NCBI RefSeq assembly: GCF_000482705.1
Contig: NZ_AXWO01000019.1
Coordinates: forward strand, 49,181 to 113,180
DNA: 64,000 bases
From: Glycomyces arizonensis DSM 44726
Lineage (GTDB): Bacteria; Actinomycetota; Actinomycetes; Mycobacteriales; Micromonosporaceae
Reading direction: 5' to 3'
This document shows, piece after piece, positions 8,629-16,798 of this stretch. The position numbers and the translations under genes are program-made. The notes under the pieces are model-generated. The model worked only from the letters and a program-made list of their open reading frames with translations. It searched no databases and was not told the DNA's origin. Every line of letters starts with the position of its first letter. Within the stretch, counting starts at the first letter, position 1.

Positions 8629-9864
8629 CTACCCGCCGGTGGAGGCGAGGTCACCGTCCAGATCGTTGAACGCCGTCGCGATCTCGTCGTCGGCGGACTG
8701 CCAGTCGTCCGCGGCCGCCCTCATATTCGAAGCGAACGCGTTGAGCGTCGCGGAGGCGGCGGAGGCGAGGCCCTGGAGCTCCTGGACTTTCTCGTCGTAC
8801 TGCCCGACCCAGCCGGCCACGCCGCAGAGCCCCCAGGTCATCTCGTCCGCCGCGGTGGTGGAGACGACGTCCGCCACCCCGGCGGCGTCCTCGGCGATCT
8901 TCGTGACCGTGGGCGAGGCCTCCCGGATCACCTCGGGGTCGACGGCGCCGCCGTCCCCCGGCCCGGCAGCGGGGCCGCCGCCGCTCGTCGCGGGGCCGTC
9001 GGGCAGTGAGGCGCCGGACCCTTGGAGCGAGCCCACCACCATGCCGGGCAGCGCTTCCTTCGCGAACGCCGCGAACGCCTGCGCGAGCTCGCCGAACGCC
9101 ATCGTGATGCGCGTGGTGAACTTCGTGGCCTTGAGGATGGCGTAGGAGGTCTGGACCGCCGCGAGTCCGATCGCCGAGGCCAGCGAGGCGCCGAGGGTGA
9201 CGATGGAGGCCGCGACCTGCGGGGCGACCACCATGACGAAGTACTTGACGAGCTGGCTCAGCAGCCACTTGACGGCGCCCTTGATCAGCTCGGCGAGGGC
9301 CTGCGCGGCCTGGAGCACCGTCTGGAGTCCGTTGGCGCACTTCGCCAACTGGAAGACCGACGCCGCGAGGTCGTCGATCCTGCCCCGGCAGGCGACGCCG
9401 TCGGCGGTGGTCCACTCGGCCATGGGGGTCAGGGTGCCTGCCAGCGCCTGACTGAGATCCGCGTCGGCCTCGGCGACGCGGCCCCAGACCGCGGCCGTGT
9501 CGCGCATGGCGCCGGGGTCGCCGCTGACCATGTGGATCAGGTCCTCCAGCGGTTGGATCAGACCGATGAGTATGTCCAGGCCCCAACCGATCAGCGTGCC
9601 GAGCGGGTCGGCGGCCAGGCCCGCGGTCTGGAACCCGAGATCGGCGACCGTGGCGACGATCTGGGTCACGCCCGCTTCGAGGTCCATCTCCCCCGAGGCC
9701 ATGTCCCAGATGCCCGAGCCGATGTTGTTGAGGTGGCTGAGCCCCGGCGCGGACATGAGGCCGTTGACGACGTTGATGTCCGAGCCCGGTATGGCCCGGT
9801 CGACGTTCTTGACCCAGTTGCCGGTATCGGTGTCGACCGAGATTCGCTCGTAGCCGTCGCCCAT
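8629..9864 (-). CDS. Fused WXG-like and EspC-like type VII secretion protein
   Basis: 411 residues. Residues ~85-240 follow the same plan as the 233-residue protein at 5430-6131: DPLGTLIGWG, IQPLEDLIHM, SGDPG, a helical block with WTT151-153 in place of WXG, and a hydrophobic block near 195-240. A Gly/Pro linker (about 280-308) leads to residues 309-400, which match the free EspC-like protein at 5107-5424 in motif order: VDPEVIREA, GLCGVAGW, NMRAAADDW. It thus looks like a fusion of the two modules on a single chain. CTGGAGA precedes the ATG. It is the first gene of a minus-strand pair. Confidence 0.65.
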   Translation of the reverse strand: MGDGYERISVDTDTGNWVKNVDRAIPGSDINVVNGLMSAPGLSHLNNIGSGIWDMASGEMDLEAGVTQIVATVADLGFQTAGLAADPLGTLIGWGLDILIGLIQPLEDLIHMVSGDPGAMRDTAAVWGRVAEADADLSQALAGTLTPMAEWTTADGVACRGRIDDLAASVFQLAKCANGLQTVLQAAQALAELIKGAVKWLLSQLVKYFVMVVAPQVAASIVTLGASLASAIGLAAVQTSYAILKATKFTTRITMAFGELAQAFAAFAKEALPGMVVGSLQGSGASLPDGPATSGGGPAAGPGDGGAVDPEVIREASPTVTKIAEDAAGVADVVSTTAADEMTWGLCGVAGWVGQYDEKVQELQGLASAASATLNAFASNMRAAADDWQSADDEIATAFNDLDGDLASTGG

Positions 9865-9981
9865 GACGTCTCCAGATGGTGGGGTTGCACGTCGAATGGC
9901 CCAGTATCACCGACAAACGGCGCACGGGACGGCAACATGTCCGCGTGTCGCCCTTCGAATGCCTTGCGGGGGAACGGGGGC

Positions 9982-10004
9982 GAGGGCCGGGCGACCCGGC
10001 CCTC
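9982..10004 (-). terminator. Hairpin terminator after beta-helix gene
   Basis: 10-bp stem (GAGGGCCGGG and its complement) with a 3-nt loop, 10 bp beyond the stop codon at 10015 on the minus strand. Confidence 0.6.
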
Positions 10005-10014
10005 ACCGTGTGGT

Positions 10015-12636
10015 TCAGCGGCCCATGCCGTCGAGGGTGAAGTGCCGGTTCCACTCCTGGACCCAGTCCTTGCCGAACTCGTCCGCCACCGCTCCGTTCT
10101 TGGAGAACCGGAGGGTCTCGGCGTTGAGGCCGGCGTCGTCGAGCGAGGCGGGCCGCACGACGTTGGTGCCGATCTTGTCGCTCCACCGGGACAGCTCGTA
10201 GGCGGCGGGCGGGTTCGCGAACTCCACGGTGCTCGCGGCGTAGTCGCCGCCGCCGAGCACGACCGAGTGGTCGAGCTCGTTGCGGGCCGGGACGTAGAGC
10301 GAGTTCGGGTCCTCCCACACCGTGGCGCGGTCGCAGCCGTTGGCCGCGTCCACCGCGTAGTCCTCGGCCGTGCAGTCCTCGCCGGTCGCCGCCACGCGCG
10401 GGACGTACCAGTCGGTGATCTCGGGGTAGAGGATCGGCGTGCCGTCCGAGTACGTGTACTCGCCGCTGGTGTAGTGGTCGTGCCAGGTGGCGACGATCTC
10501 CGGTGTGGCGCTGTACTTCTCGCCCTCGCGCACGTCGAGGAAGGAGTCGAAGCGGCTCTGCACCACCCAGCCGTTGGACACGGGCAGGTCGGTCTCCCCG
10601 TCCTCGTGGTAGAGCTTGTCGTGCCCGGTGTGCTCGACGTCGATGTACACGTTGTCGTTGGCGGTGTTCGAGTGCCCCGACTGGAAGAACACGCCCGCGT
10701 TCGCGTCCTGGACCACGTTGTGGTGGAACCGCATCCCCGAGGCGCCGTCGTCCATGTAGAACGCGTTGTTCGAGCCGCCGATCGTCTCGAAGTAGTTGTA
10801 GGCGATCTCGTTGCCGAGGTACGTGTAGTCGCGGCCGGTGTAGACGACGCCCTGGTCGCCCGCGTTCAGGACGAGGTTCTGGAAGTGGTTGTGGTTGACC
10901 TTCATGTCGTTGCCCATGATCTGGATCGCCATGTGCGGCGCGTCGTGGACGTAGTTGTACTCGAAGGTGTTCCCGACGCCGTAGAGGTAACCGGCGGGCG
11001 TGTAGGTCGCCAGCTGCGAGAAGCGCGCGATCTCGTTGTGGCGGGCGGTGTTGTCGCCGCGTTCGAGGGTCTCGCGGTCGCCGCCGCCGAGCAGGACGCC
11101 GCCTCCGCCGAGGTCGTGGAGGTAGGAGTTCTGGACGGTGTTGCCGTGGCCGCCGCGCGTCGTCTCGTAGTCGGGCAGGGCGGTGAGCGACTCGGTCGTC
11201 TGTCCGATGCGGATGGCGTCCATGCTCACATTGGAGATCTCGACGCCGTCGATGAGCGTGTCGACCGCGTCCAGCAGCTGCACGCCGGTCACGAGCGAGC
11301 CGGACATGGCGACGTCGCGCAGCTCCACGCCGGCGGTGCCTTCGAGGCGGAAGAAGTTCTTGTCGAAGGTCATCAGCTCGATGTCCTTGCCTTCGAGGGT
11401 GTCGCCTTCGGGCAGGTAGTACAGGACGTCGTTGCCCTCGTGGCGGTCGATGTAGTACTCGCCCGTGGCATCCATCTCGGACAGCGCGTTGACGACCTTG
11501 ACCTTGGTCCACTCGTCCTGCGGGATGTACATCGAGGGGTACTTCGTGTAGAGCCGGTCCCCGCTCCACGACAGGAGCCGCACCATGTCGTTGGCGTAGT
11601 TGTTGCCGAGGTAGCCCGAGAGCCACGCCTCGGTCTCGTACCGCGCGTTGTCGATGTCCTCGATCCACTGCGGATCGAGCTGGGTGGCCACATCGGAGTA
11701 CTCGCCGAAGCCGCGGCCGCCCAGGTCGTCCACGACCGGTTCGGCCTCGGGGGCCCAGTGCTGGTAGCGGTCGCCCTCGGCGGCGCGTCCGCCGACGGTG
11801 AAGACCGACGGCGTCATCGTCAGCATCCGCTCGTACGACCACGAGTCGGGGTCGTCGGTCTCCTGCTTCTTGTCCTCGAACTGCGCCCTCGGGGTGGTGC
11901 CGCTCCACTGCCAGTCGTCCTGTTCGCCGAAGCGGCCGACGAGGTCGACGTTCATCAGGTCCTCGGGCCCTTCGGCGTCCCACTTGCCGCCGGTGCCCCA
12001 CAGGTGGCACGAGGTGTCGGTCGTGGAGCAGGAGTCGCCGTTGGGGTACTCGGCGAGGGTCTGGATCGAGCCGTCGACGATGAGCTCGGTGGCAAACGGT
12101 TGCTGTATCCAGTTGAAGCCGTTCTTGTAGAGCGTGCCGGGGTCGATGCCCGCCGCGCCGAGGTCGTAGACCCACACCGCATCGCGCACGGCGTCCGCGA
12201 TGCGGCTGCTGGAGGAGTACTGGGGCTCGTCGGCCAGGTCGCCGAGCCGGTGCCAGCCGTCGGCGGGCAGCTCGTGCGAGCCGGTGATGCTCACCTGCTC
12301 GTCCTTGTAGGCGGTGTAGGTGACCCACGAGTGCTCGTCGCCGGTCAACTCGACCGTCTCGTCCAGGACGTACTCGCCGCCGCGGAGGTAGACCGTGCCG
12401 CGCTCGTCCTCGGCGGTCCGTCCGGCCAGCGCGTCGCGCGCGGCCTCGATCGTCTTGAGCGGCGCCTGCTTCGTGCCGGGGTTCGCGTCGTCGCCTTCGG
12501 TGCTGGAGACGTACACGGTCAGGTGGGCCGGGGCCGCCGAGGCCGCTGGGCTCACACTGAGCGCCGCGCTCGTTATCAGGGCCAGCACGGCCGCCTTCGC
12601 GGCGAGGCGTCTGGCGGTGCGGTGTTCTCTCGCCAT
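10015..12636 (-). CDS. Secreted right-handed parallel beta-helix protein, candidate polysaccharide-active enzyme
   Basis: 873 residues with a clear signal peptide (RRLAAKAAVLALITSAALSVSPAASAAP, about 1-35). The mature protein starts like carbohydrate-active beta-helix proteins (TVYVSSTEGDDANPGT). Residues ~470-700 hold asparagine-rich beta-helix coils (NTVQNSYLHDLGGGGVLLGG, NTFEYNYVHDAPHMAIQI, NHNHFQNLVLNAGDQGVVYTGR). This architecture is typical of polysaccharide lyases and some glycosidases; the exact activity is not visible. AGGAG precedes the ATG at 12636. It is the last gene of the sugar locus and has its own operator-like leader. It probably releases the sugar taken up by the ABC importer (inference). 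Confidence 0.75.
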   Translation of the reverse strand: MAREHRTARRLAAKAAVLALITSAALSVSPAASAAPAHLTVYVSSTEGDDANPGTKQAPLKTIEAARDALAGRTAEDERGTVYLRGGEYVLDETVELTGDEHSWVTYTAYKDEQVSITGSHELPADGWHRLGDLADEPQYSSSSRIADAVRDAVWVYDLGAAGIDPGTLYKNGFNWIQQPFATELIVDGSIQTLAEYPNGDSCSTTDTSCHLWGTGGKWDAEGPEDLMNVDLVGRFGEQDDWQWSGTTPRAQFEDKKQETDDPDSWSYERMLTMTPSVFTVGGRAAEGDRYQHWAPEAEPVVDDLGGRGFGEYSDVATQLDPQWIEDIDNARYETEAWLSGYLGNNYANDMVRLLSWSGDRLYTKYPSMYIPQDEWTKVKVVNALSEMDATGEYYIDRHEGNDVLYYLPEGDTLEGKDIELMTFDKNFFRLEGTAGVELRDVAMSGSLVTGVQLLDAVDTLIDGVEISNVSMDAIRIGQTTESLTALPDYETTRGGHGNTVQNSYLHDLGGGGVLLGGGDRETLERGDNTARHNEIARFSQLATYTPAGYLYGVGNTFEYNYVHDAPHMAIQIMGNDMKVNHNHFQNLVLNAGDQGVVYTGRDYTYLGNEIAYNYFETIGGSNNAFYMDDGASGMRFHHNVVQDANAGVFFQSGHSNTANDNVYIDVEHTGHDKLYHEDGETDLPVSNGWVVQSRFDSFLDVREGEKYSATPEIVATWHDHYTSGEYTYSDGTPILYPEITDWYVPRVAATGEDCTAEDYAVDAANGCDRATVWEDPNSLYVPARNELDHSVVLGGGDYAASTVEFANPPAAYELSRWSDKIGTNVVRPASLDDAGLNAETLRFSKNGAVADEFGKDWVQEWNRHFTLDGMGR

Positions 12637-12737
12637 CGAGAAACTCCTGTCGAAATGCGCTGTCGAAGTGCGGTATCGAGGTGCCCCGCGCCTTGGGGCG
12701 GCGCGTGTTCCTCGGCGCCGGAACCAGGAGAGCACAC

Positions 12738-12766
12738 ATGATACATCTATATGTATGACATGTTCA
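12738..12766 (-). promoter_or_regulatory. Palindromic operator candidate upstream of beta-helix gene
   Basis: An AT-rich island in GC-rich DNA, about 100 bp before the start at 12636. It holds the inverted repeat ATACAT-N4-ATGTAT (12741-12756) followed by ACATGTTC (12758-12765). ATGATAC at its left side recurs in the gntR divergent promoter (22978), and ACATGTTC recurs before the substrate-binding protein gene (18131). It could bind the GntR/FCD regulator of the locus (inference). Confidence 0.45.
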
Positions 12767-12890
12767 GAATAGAGGTGCGGGTGGGGTTGCGCAAGGGCCC
12801 GCGGCCGGTCAGTCGTGCTTCCACGCCTCGTATTGCCGCCGTCGGCGCCCGAGGGCGCCGATGCGGGCGGACTCCACGTGTCCTGCCCTC

Positions 12891-13388
12891 TCAGGTGAGG
12901 TCGGGGCGCTCGCCTTCGGTGATCCGGCGGCGTCGCTCGACGTAGGCGGGCAGGATGGTCACGTCGTCGTCGGTGAACCAGTCGAAGGGCGCCGTCGAGG
13001 CGACGAGGGCGAAGTTCGCCCACGGCTCGAACGAGCCCGAGCGGACCACGAGCTTGGCGCGCGGGGCCCACTCCTCGATGAGCGCCTCGTGCGTGGTGCC
13101 GTGGAATTCCGCCCCCGAGCCGGTGAAGCGGTCCTGAACCTCGCCGTACAGGCGCGGGTGGTTCGCCTTCAGCTCAGTGGCGAAGTGGACCTCCTCGACG
13201 AAGACCGCGTCGATGAGCGCCTGGAGCACCACGCGGACGTCGATCTGGCCGCGAGTGAGGGCCAGGTCGATCCGGTTCGCGTCGGCGGGGATGGGGAATC
13301 CGGCGTCGGTCACCAGGACCACGTCGGTGTGCCCGAGCGAGGCCAGGCCCCGGGCGAGTTCGGGGTGCAGGATCGTGCCGTTTCGCAT
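12891..13388 (-). CDS. RbsD/FucU family sugar mutarotase
   Basis: 165 residues. The opening MRNGTILHPELARGLASLGHTDVVLVTDAGFPIP is the RbsD/FucU signature, with the conserved His in GLASLGHTD and Asp in VTDAGFP. The family interconverts anomers of monosaccharides (ribose for RbsD, fucose for FucU). The sequence is somewhat longer than usual at the C-terminus. TTAGGAG lies 6 bp before the ATG; the ribokinase-like gene ends 9 bp upstream. Which sugar is used cannot be told from sequence alone. Confidence 0.8.
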   Translation of the reverse strand: MRNGTILHPELARGLASLGHTDVVLVTDAGFPIPADANRIDLALTRGQIDVRVVLQALIDAVFVEEVHFATELKANHPRLYGEVQDRFTGSGAEFHGTTHEALIEEWAPRAKLVVRSGSFEPWANFALVASTAPFDWFTDDDVTILPAYVERRRRITEGERPDLT

Positions 13389-13396
13389 TGTCGCTC

Positions 13397-14335
13397 CTAA
13401 GGGTTCGTGGCCTTGAGGGTCGCTTCGACCGTTTCGCGGTCCTGATAGGAGGGGACGGTCTCCCAGTGCTCGCAGCACAGGGCCGCCACCGCGTTCGCGA
13501 ACCGCGCCGCTTCGGGCAGGTCTTCGCCTTCCGCGAGGGCCACGGCCAGTGCGGCGTTGAAGCTGTCGCCCGCGCCGTTCGAGTCGACGACGGCGACCTC
13601 CAACGGCGGGACCGCCGTGGCGGCGTCGGCCGTGGCGACCAGTGCCCCGGCCTCGCCGAGCGTGATGGCGACAGCCCTCGGGCCGAGGGCCAAGAGCCTG
13701 CGGGCCAGCGCTTCGGGAGGCGTGTCGTCGCCGGGCGCGAGGCCCAGGACGGTCTTCGCCTCGTGCTCGTTCGGCGTCAACACGTCTACACAGGACAGGT
13801 CGACGTCGCGCAGGTCTGCGGCGGGGGCGGGGTTGAGGATCGTGGTGGCGCCGCCGTTCTTCGCGATGGCGAGTGCGTGCAGCGCCGTGCCGAGCGGGGT
13901 CTCCAGCTGCGCGAGCGCCACGTCGGCGCCGCGCAGCACGTCGGCGGCCCGGTCGACGTCGTCGGCGCCGAAGCGGGCGTTCGCGCCCGGGTCGACGACG
14001 ATGACGTTGGCGCCCGCGGTGTCCTTGACGATGAAGCCGACGCCGGTCGGCCGGTCCGGGGCCGTGCGCAGGCCGCGGATGTCGACGCCTTCGTCGGCCA
14101 TGAGCGCCCTGAACTCCTCGCCGTGGGCGTCGTCGCCCACGACGCCCAGGTAGGACACCTCGGCGCCGAGGCGCGCGGCCTGGACGGCCATGTCGGAGCC
14201 CTTGCCGCCGAAGGTCTCCCGGTAGTCCCGGCCGATCAGGGTCTCCCCCGCGCCCGGAATCCGGTCGGCCGTCATGACGAGCGCCTTCGCGTAGCTGCCG
14301 ACGATCGCGACGCTCGCGTGCCCGTCAGTAGGCAT
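13397..14335 (-). CDS. Ribokinase-like PfkB family sugar kinase
   Basis: 312 residues. PfkB signature 1 is TFGGKGSDMAVQAARLG (about 42-58) and signature 2 is VDSNGAGDSFNAALAVAL, with the catalytic Asp in GAGD near residue 255. Ribokinases normally read GGKGANQAVAAARLG and DTTGAGD, so the Ser-Asp-Met and Ser-Asn changes suggest a substrate other than plain ribose. The start lies inside the end of the DeoC-like gene (11-bp overlap in another frame). It likely phosphorylates the intermediate before or after aldol cleavage. Confidence 0.8.
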   Translation of the reverse strand: MPTDGHASVAIVGSYAKALVMTADRIPGAGETLIGRDYRETFGGKGSDMAVQAARLGAEVSYLGVVGDDAHGEEFRALMADEGVDIRGLRTAPDRPTGVGFIVKDTAGANVIVVDPGANARFGADDVDRAADVLRGADVALAQLETPLGTALHALAIAKNGGATTILNPAPAADLRDVDLSCVDVLTPNEHEAKTVLGLAPGDDTPPEALARRLLALGPRAVAITLGEAGALVATADAATAVPPLEVAVVDSNGAGDSFNAALAVALAEGEDLPEAARFANAVAALCCEHWETVPSYQDRETVEATLKATNP

Positions 14336-15029
14336 CGGGGTCTCCTTCGAGGCCGTCGACGATCGCCGGGCCCGAGCTGGTGCCGACCAGTTCGGCGCCG
14401 GCCTCGAAGAGCGAGCGCATCTTCTCCAGAGAGTTGACCTTGCCCGAAACCTTGACGCGGCAGGGCGGCTCGATGTGCTCGGCGAGGATCCGCACGTCGT
14501 GCTCGGTGGCGGCGAGGCCGCCCTTGCCCCAGCCGGAGGACTGCTTGACCCAGTCCACGCCCGCCTCGTACGCGATGCGGGTCGCCTTGGCCTTGAGCTC
14601 GTCGGTCTCCAGGAACCCGAACTCCAGCATGGCCTTGACCTTGATCCCCTCGCCGTGGGCGGCCCCGACGATCGCGGCGATGTCGGCCGCGTAGAGGTCC
14701 TCGTCGCCGCCGATGAGGAGCCCGGGGTGCGGCGGGAAGTCGAACTCGTCCACGCCGTCGGCCGCGAGCGCCTTCAGGGCCGCCAGGCGCATCGTGAGGG
14801 TGTCGTTCGCCATCGGGAAGTTCAGGGTCGAGGCGACGCGGACGCCCGTGCCGGACAGCACGTCCCGAGCCGGCCGCACCCAGAAGGGGGCGATCATGGC
14901 CGCGTCGAAGCCGTACTCGACGCAGGTCTCGAGGTGCTGGAGCAGTCCGGCTCTGGTCAGGTCCGGGTTGACGTTCGTGTACTGGATCGCCCCGGCGACC
15001 TGTTTCGGGTCGGTGAAGTCGATGGTCAT
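14325..15029 (-). CDS. DeoC-like (class I) aldolase
   Basis: 234 residues with deoxyribose-phosphate aldolase landmarks. DWVKQSSGWGKGG corresponds to the Schiff-base Lys strand (usually KTSTGF), and CRVKVSGKVNSLEKM to the second active-site Lys strand (usually KASGG). Both differ from the classical motifs, so the substrate may not be deoxyribose 5-phosphate. A related lactaldehyde- or glyceraldehyde-forming aldolase is plausible. It lies 14 bp after the permease gene with GGAGA before the ATG, in the middle of the operon. Confidence 0.7.
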   Translation of the reverse strand: MTIDFTDPKQVAGAIQYTNVNPDLTRAGLLQHLETCVEYGFDAAMIAPFWVRPARDVLSGTGVRVASTLNFPMANDTLTMRLAALKALAADGVDEFDFPPHPGLLIGGDEDLYAADIAAIVGAAHGEGIKVKAMLEFGFLETDELKAKATRIAYEAGVDWVKQSSGWGKGGLAATEHDVRILAEHIEPPCRVKVSGKVNSLEKMRSLFEAGAELVGTSSGPAIVDGLEGDPDAY

Positions 15030-15043
15030 CTGGTCTCCTTGGC

Positions 15044-15886
15044 TCAGCCTTTGACGGCGCCCGCCGAGAGGCCGCCCATGATGTGGCGCTGCATGACCGC
15101 GAAGATCAGCAGGATCGGGGCGACGGCGAGCAGCAGGGTGGGGAAGACGATCTCGTAGTTCGTCGAGTACGTGGACACGGCGGCGTAGACGCCGGTGGTG
15201 ATCGTGCGGAACTCCGATCCGGGCCCGAGGATCAGCTGCGGGCTGACGAAGTCGTTCCAGGCGCCCAGCGCGTTGAGGACGAACGCCGTGGCGACGATCG
15301 GGCGCATGAGCGGGAAGACGATCGTCCACAGGATGCGCTGGCGGCCCGCGCCGTCGATCGCGGCGGCCTCGTCCAGGGACCTGGGCAGCATCCTGATGTA
15401 CGCGCTGAACACGAACAGGGTGAACGGGATCATCGTGGCGGACATGAACAGCACCAGGCCCGGCAGCGTGCCCATCAGCCCCAGCGACTTCAGCACGAAG
15501 ATCGCCGGGACGAGGATGATCTGCGCGGGCACGAACATGCCCGCGACGAAGAACATGAGCAGGATCCGGAACAGTAGCTTGGGCGTCCGGGCGATGGCGT
15601 ACGCGGCGGGGACCGCCGTCCCGATCGCCACGGCGTTGCACGCCAGGACGAGGAACAGCGAGACCGCGTAGCCCTCGATCACCGGGAAGCTGGTGCTCTG
15701 CCAGGCGGCCTTGAGGTGGTCCGTGGTGGCCGTCGCGAAGTCCAGCGAGAGCGGCGAGAGGAGGATCTCCTGCTGCGGCTTGAACGCGTTGACCACCATG
15801 ATGTACATCGGCACGAGCATGGCGGCCGAGAGCACGGCGACGACGGCGACGCGGACGGTGCGGCGGACGGTGCGCTTGCCGGTCAT
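15044..15886 (-). CDS. Carbohydrate ABC transporter permease (MalG type)
   Basis: 280 residues with six predicted membrane helices. The inner-membrane EAA loop reads SLDEAAAIDGAGRQRILWTIVFPLMRP, the contact site for the ATPase, as in CUT1 permeases. It begins FKPQQEILLSPLSL after the first helix, typical of MalG-like subunits. It overlaps the first permease gene by ATGA. No ATPase gene is found in the locus. Confidence 0.9.
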   Translation of the reverse strand: MTGKRTVRRTVRVAVVAVLSAAMLVPMYIMVVNAFKPQQEILLSPLSLDFATATTDHLKAAWQSTSFPVIEGYAVSLFLVLACNAVAIGTAVPAAYAIARTPKLLFRILLMFFVAGMFVPAQIILVPAIFVLKSLGLMGTLPGLVLFMSATMIPFTLFVFSAYIRMLPRSLDEAAAIDGAGRQRILWTIVFPLMRPIVATAFVLNALGAWNDFVSPQLILGPGSEFRTITTGVYAAVSTYSTNYEIVFPTLLLAVAPILLIFAVMQRHIMGGLSAGAVKG

Positions 15887-16797
15887 CCGATGGCCTCCGC
15901 TCCCTCTTCGGCGCGCCTGCGCAGCGCGATGATCGTGAACGACAGGAGCCCGGCGACGAGCACGAGCAGGACGGCCTGCGCGCAGGCGAGCCCGATGTCG
16001 TTGTTGGCGAAGGAGACGGCGAGGATCTCGTAGGCCCAGTTCTGGGTGGCGTCGCCGGGCCCGCCGTTGGTCAGGCCGAGCACGACGTCGTAGACCTTCA
16101 GCAGTGAGAGCACGGTGGTCACGAGCGTGACGGTGACGGTCGGCGCCAGCGCGGGCCAGGTGACGTGGCGGAACACCTGGCCGCCGTTCGCGCCGTCGAT
16201 CCTGGCCGACTCCTGCAGTTGCGGCGAGACCGCCTGGAGCCCGGCGAGGTAGAGCACGAGCTGGACGCCGAACTGCGCCCAGACGATGACGCCGATCAGC
16301 GTCGCCAGCGCCCACTGCGGGTCGGCCAGGAACGGCAGCGTGGACTGGCCCCCGCCTTCGAGGACGTTGTTCACCGCGCCCTGCGGGCCCAGGATCGCCT
16401 GCCACAGGAAGCCGACGATGAGCGCCGAGAGCACGTGCGGGTAGAACATGACGACGCGGGCGACGGTGTTGAACGGCGTGGTGCGCCGCAGCAGCAGCGC
16501 GAGGCCGAGCGCCGCGGCGTTCACCAGCAGTGTGCCGACGATGGCGATCGCGACGGTGACCCAGATCGACGGGTGCAGGTCGCCGATGGGGTCTTGGGCG
16601 ATCCGCTCGTAGTTGTCGAGGCCGACCCACGTCGGCGTCTGGCTCGGGAAGCCGTTGTAGTCGGTGAACGAGTAGTAGACGGCGAACCCGACCGGGACCA
16701 CCAGGAGCCCGGCGTAGACGGCGAGCGCGGGGACCGTCAGCAGCCCGTTCGCGAAGGCGCCCGCGCGCGACCGCCACGAGGTCGAAATCCGGGTCAT
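15883..16797 (-). CDS. Carbohydrate ABC transporter permease (MalF/UgpA type)
   Basis: 304 residues with six membrane helices. The EAA-type loop is LQESARIDGANGGQVFRHVTWPALAP. The first helix is followed by YYSFTDYNG, and the C-terminal half has the usual NGGPGDATQNWAYEIL stretch of CUT1 MalF-like permeases. It lies 1 bp after the binding-protein gene and overlaps the second permease by ATGA. It forms the membrane channel with that partner. Confidence 0.9.
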   Translation of the reverse strand: MTRISTSWRSRAGAFANGLLTVPALAVYAGLLVVPVGFAVYYSFTDYNGFPSQTPTWVGLDNYERIAQDPIGDLHPSIWVTVAIAIVGTLLVNAAALGLALLLRRTTPFNTVARVVMFYPHVLSALIVGFLWQAILGPQGAVNNVLEGGGQSTLPFLADPQWALATLIGVIVWAQFGVQLVLYLAGLQAVSPQLQESARIDGANGGQVFRHVTWPALAPTVTVTLVTTVLSLLKVYDVVLGLTNGGPGDATQNWAYEILAVSFANNDIGLACAQAVLLVLVAGLLSFTIIALRRRAEEGAEAIG

Positions 16798-16798
16798 G

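Noticed and set aside
8651..12739. Open frame of more than 1300 codons on the minus strand across the type VII and beta-helix genes
   Set aside because: Arg/Ala/Gly-rich composition, no start site or domain, and it overlaps two well-supported genes in another frame. It is a GC-rich shadow.
9022..12741. Open frame of more than 1200 codons on the plus strand opposite the beta-helix gene
   Set aside because: Antisense shadow with low-complexity Val/Gly/Arg composition and no ribosome site.
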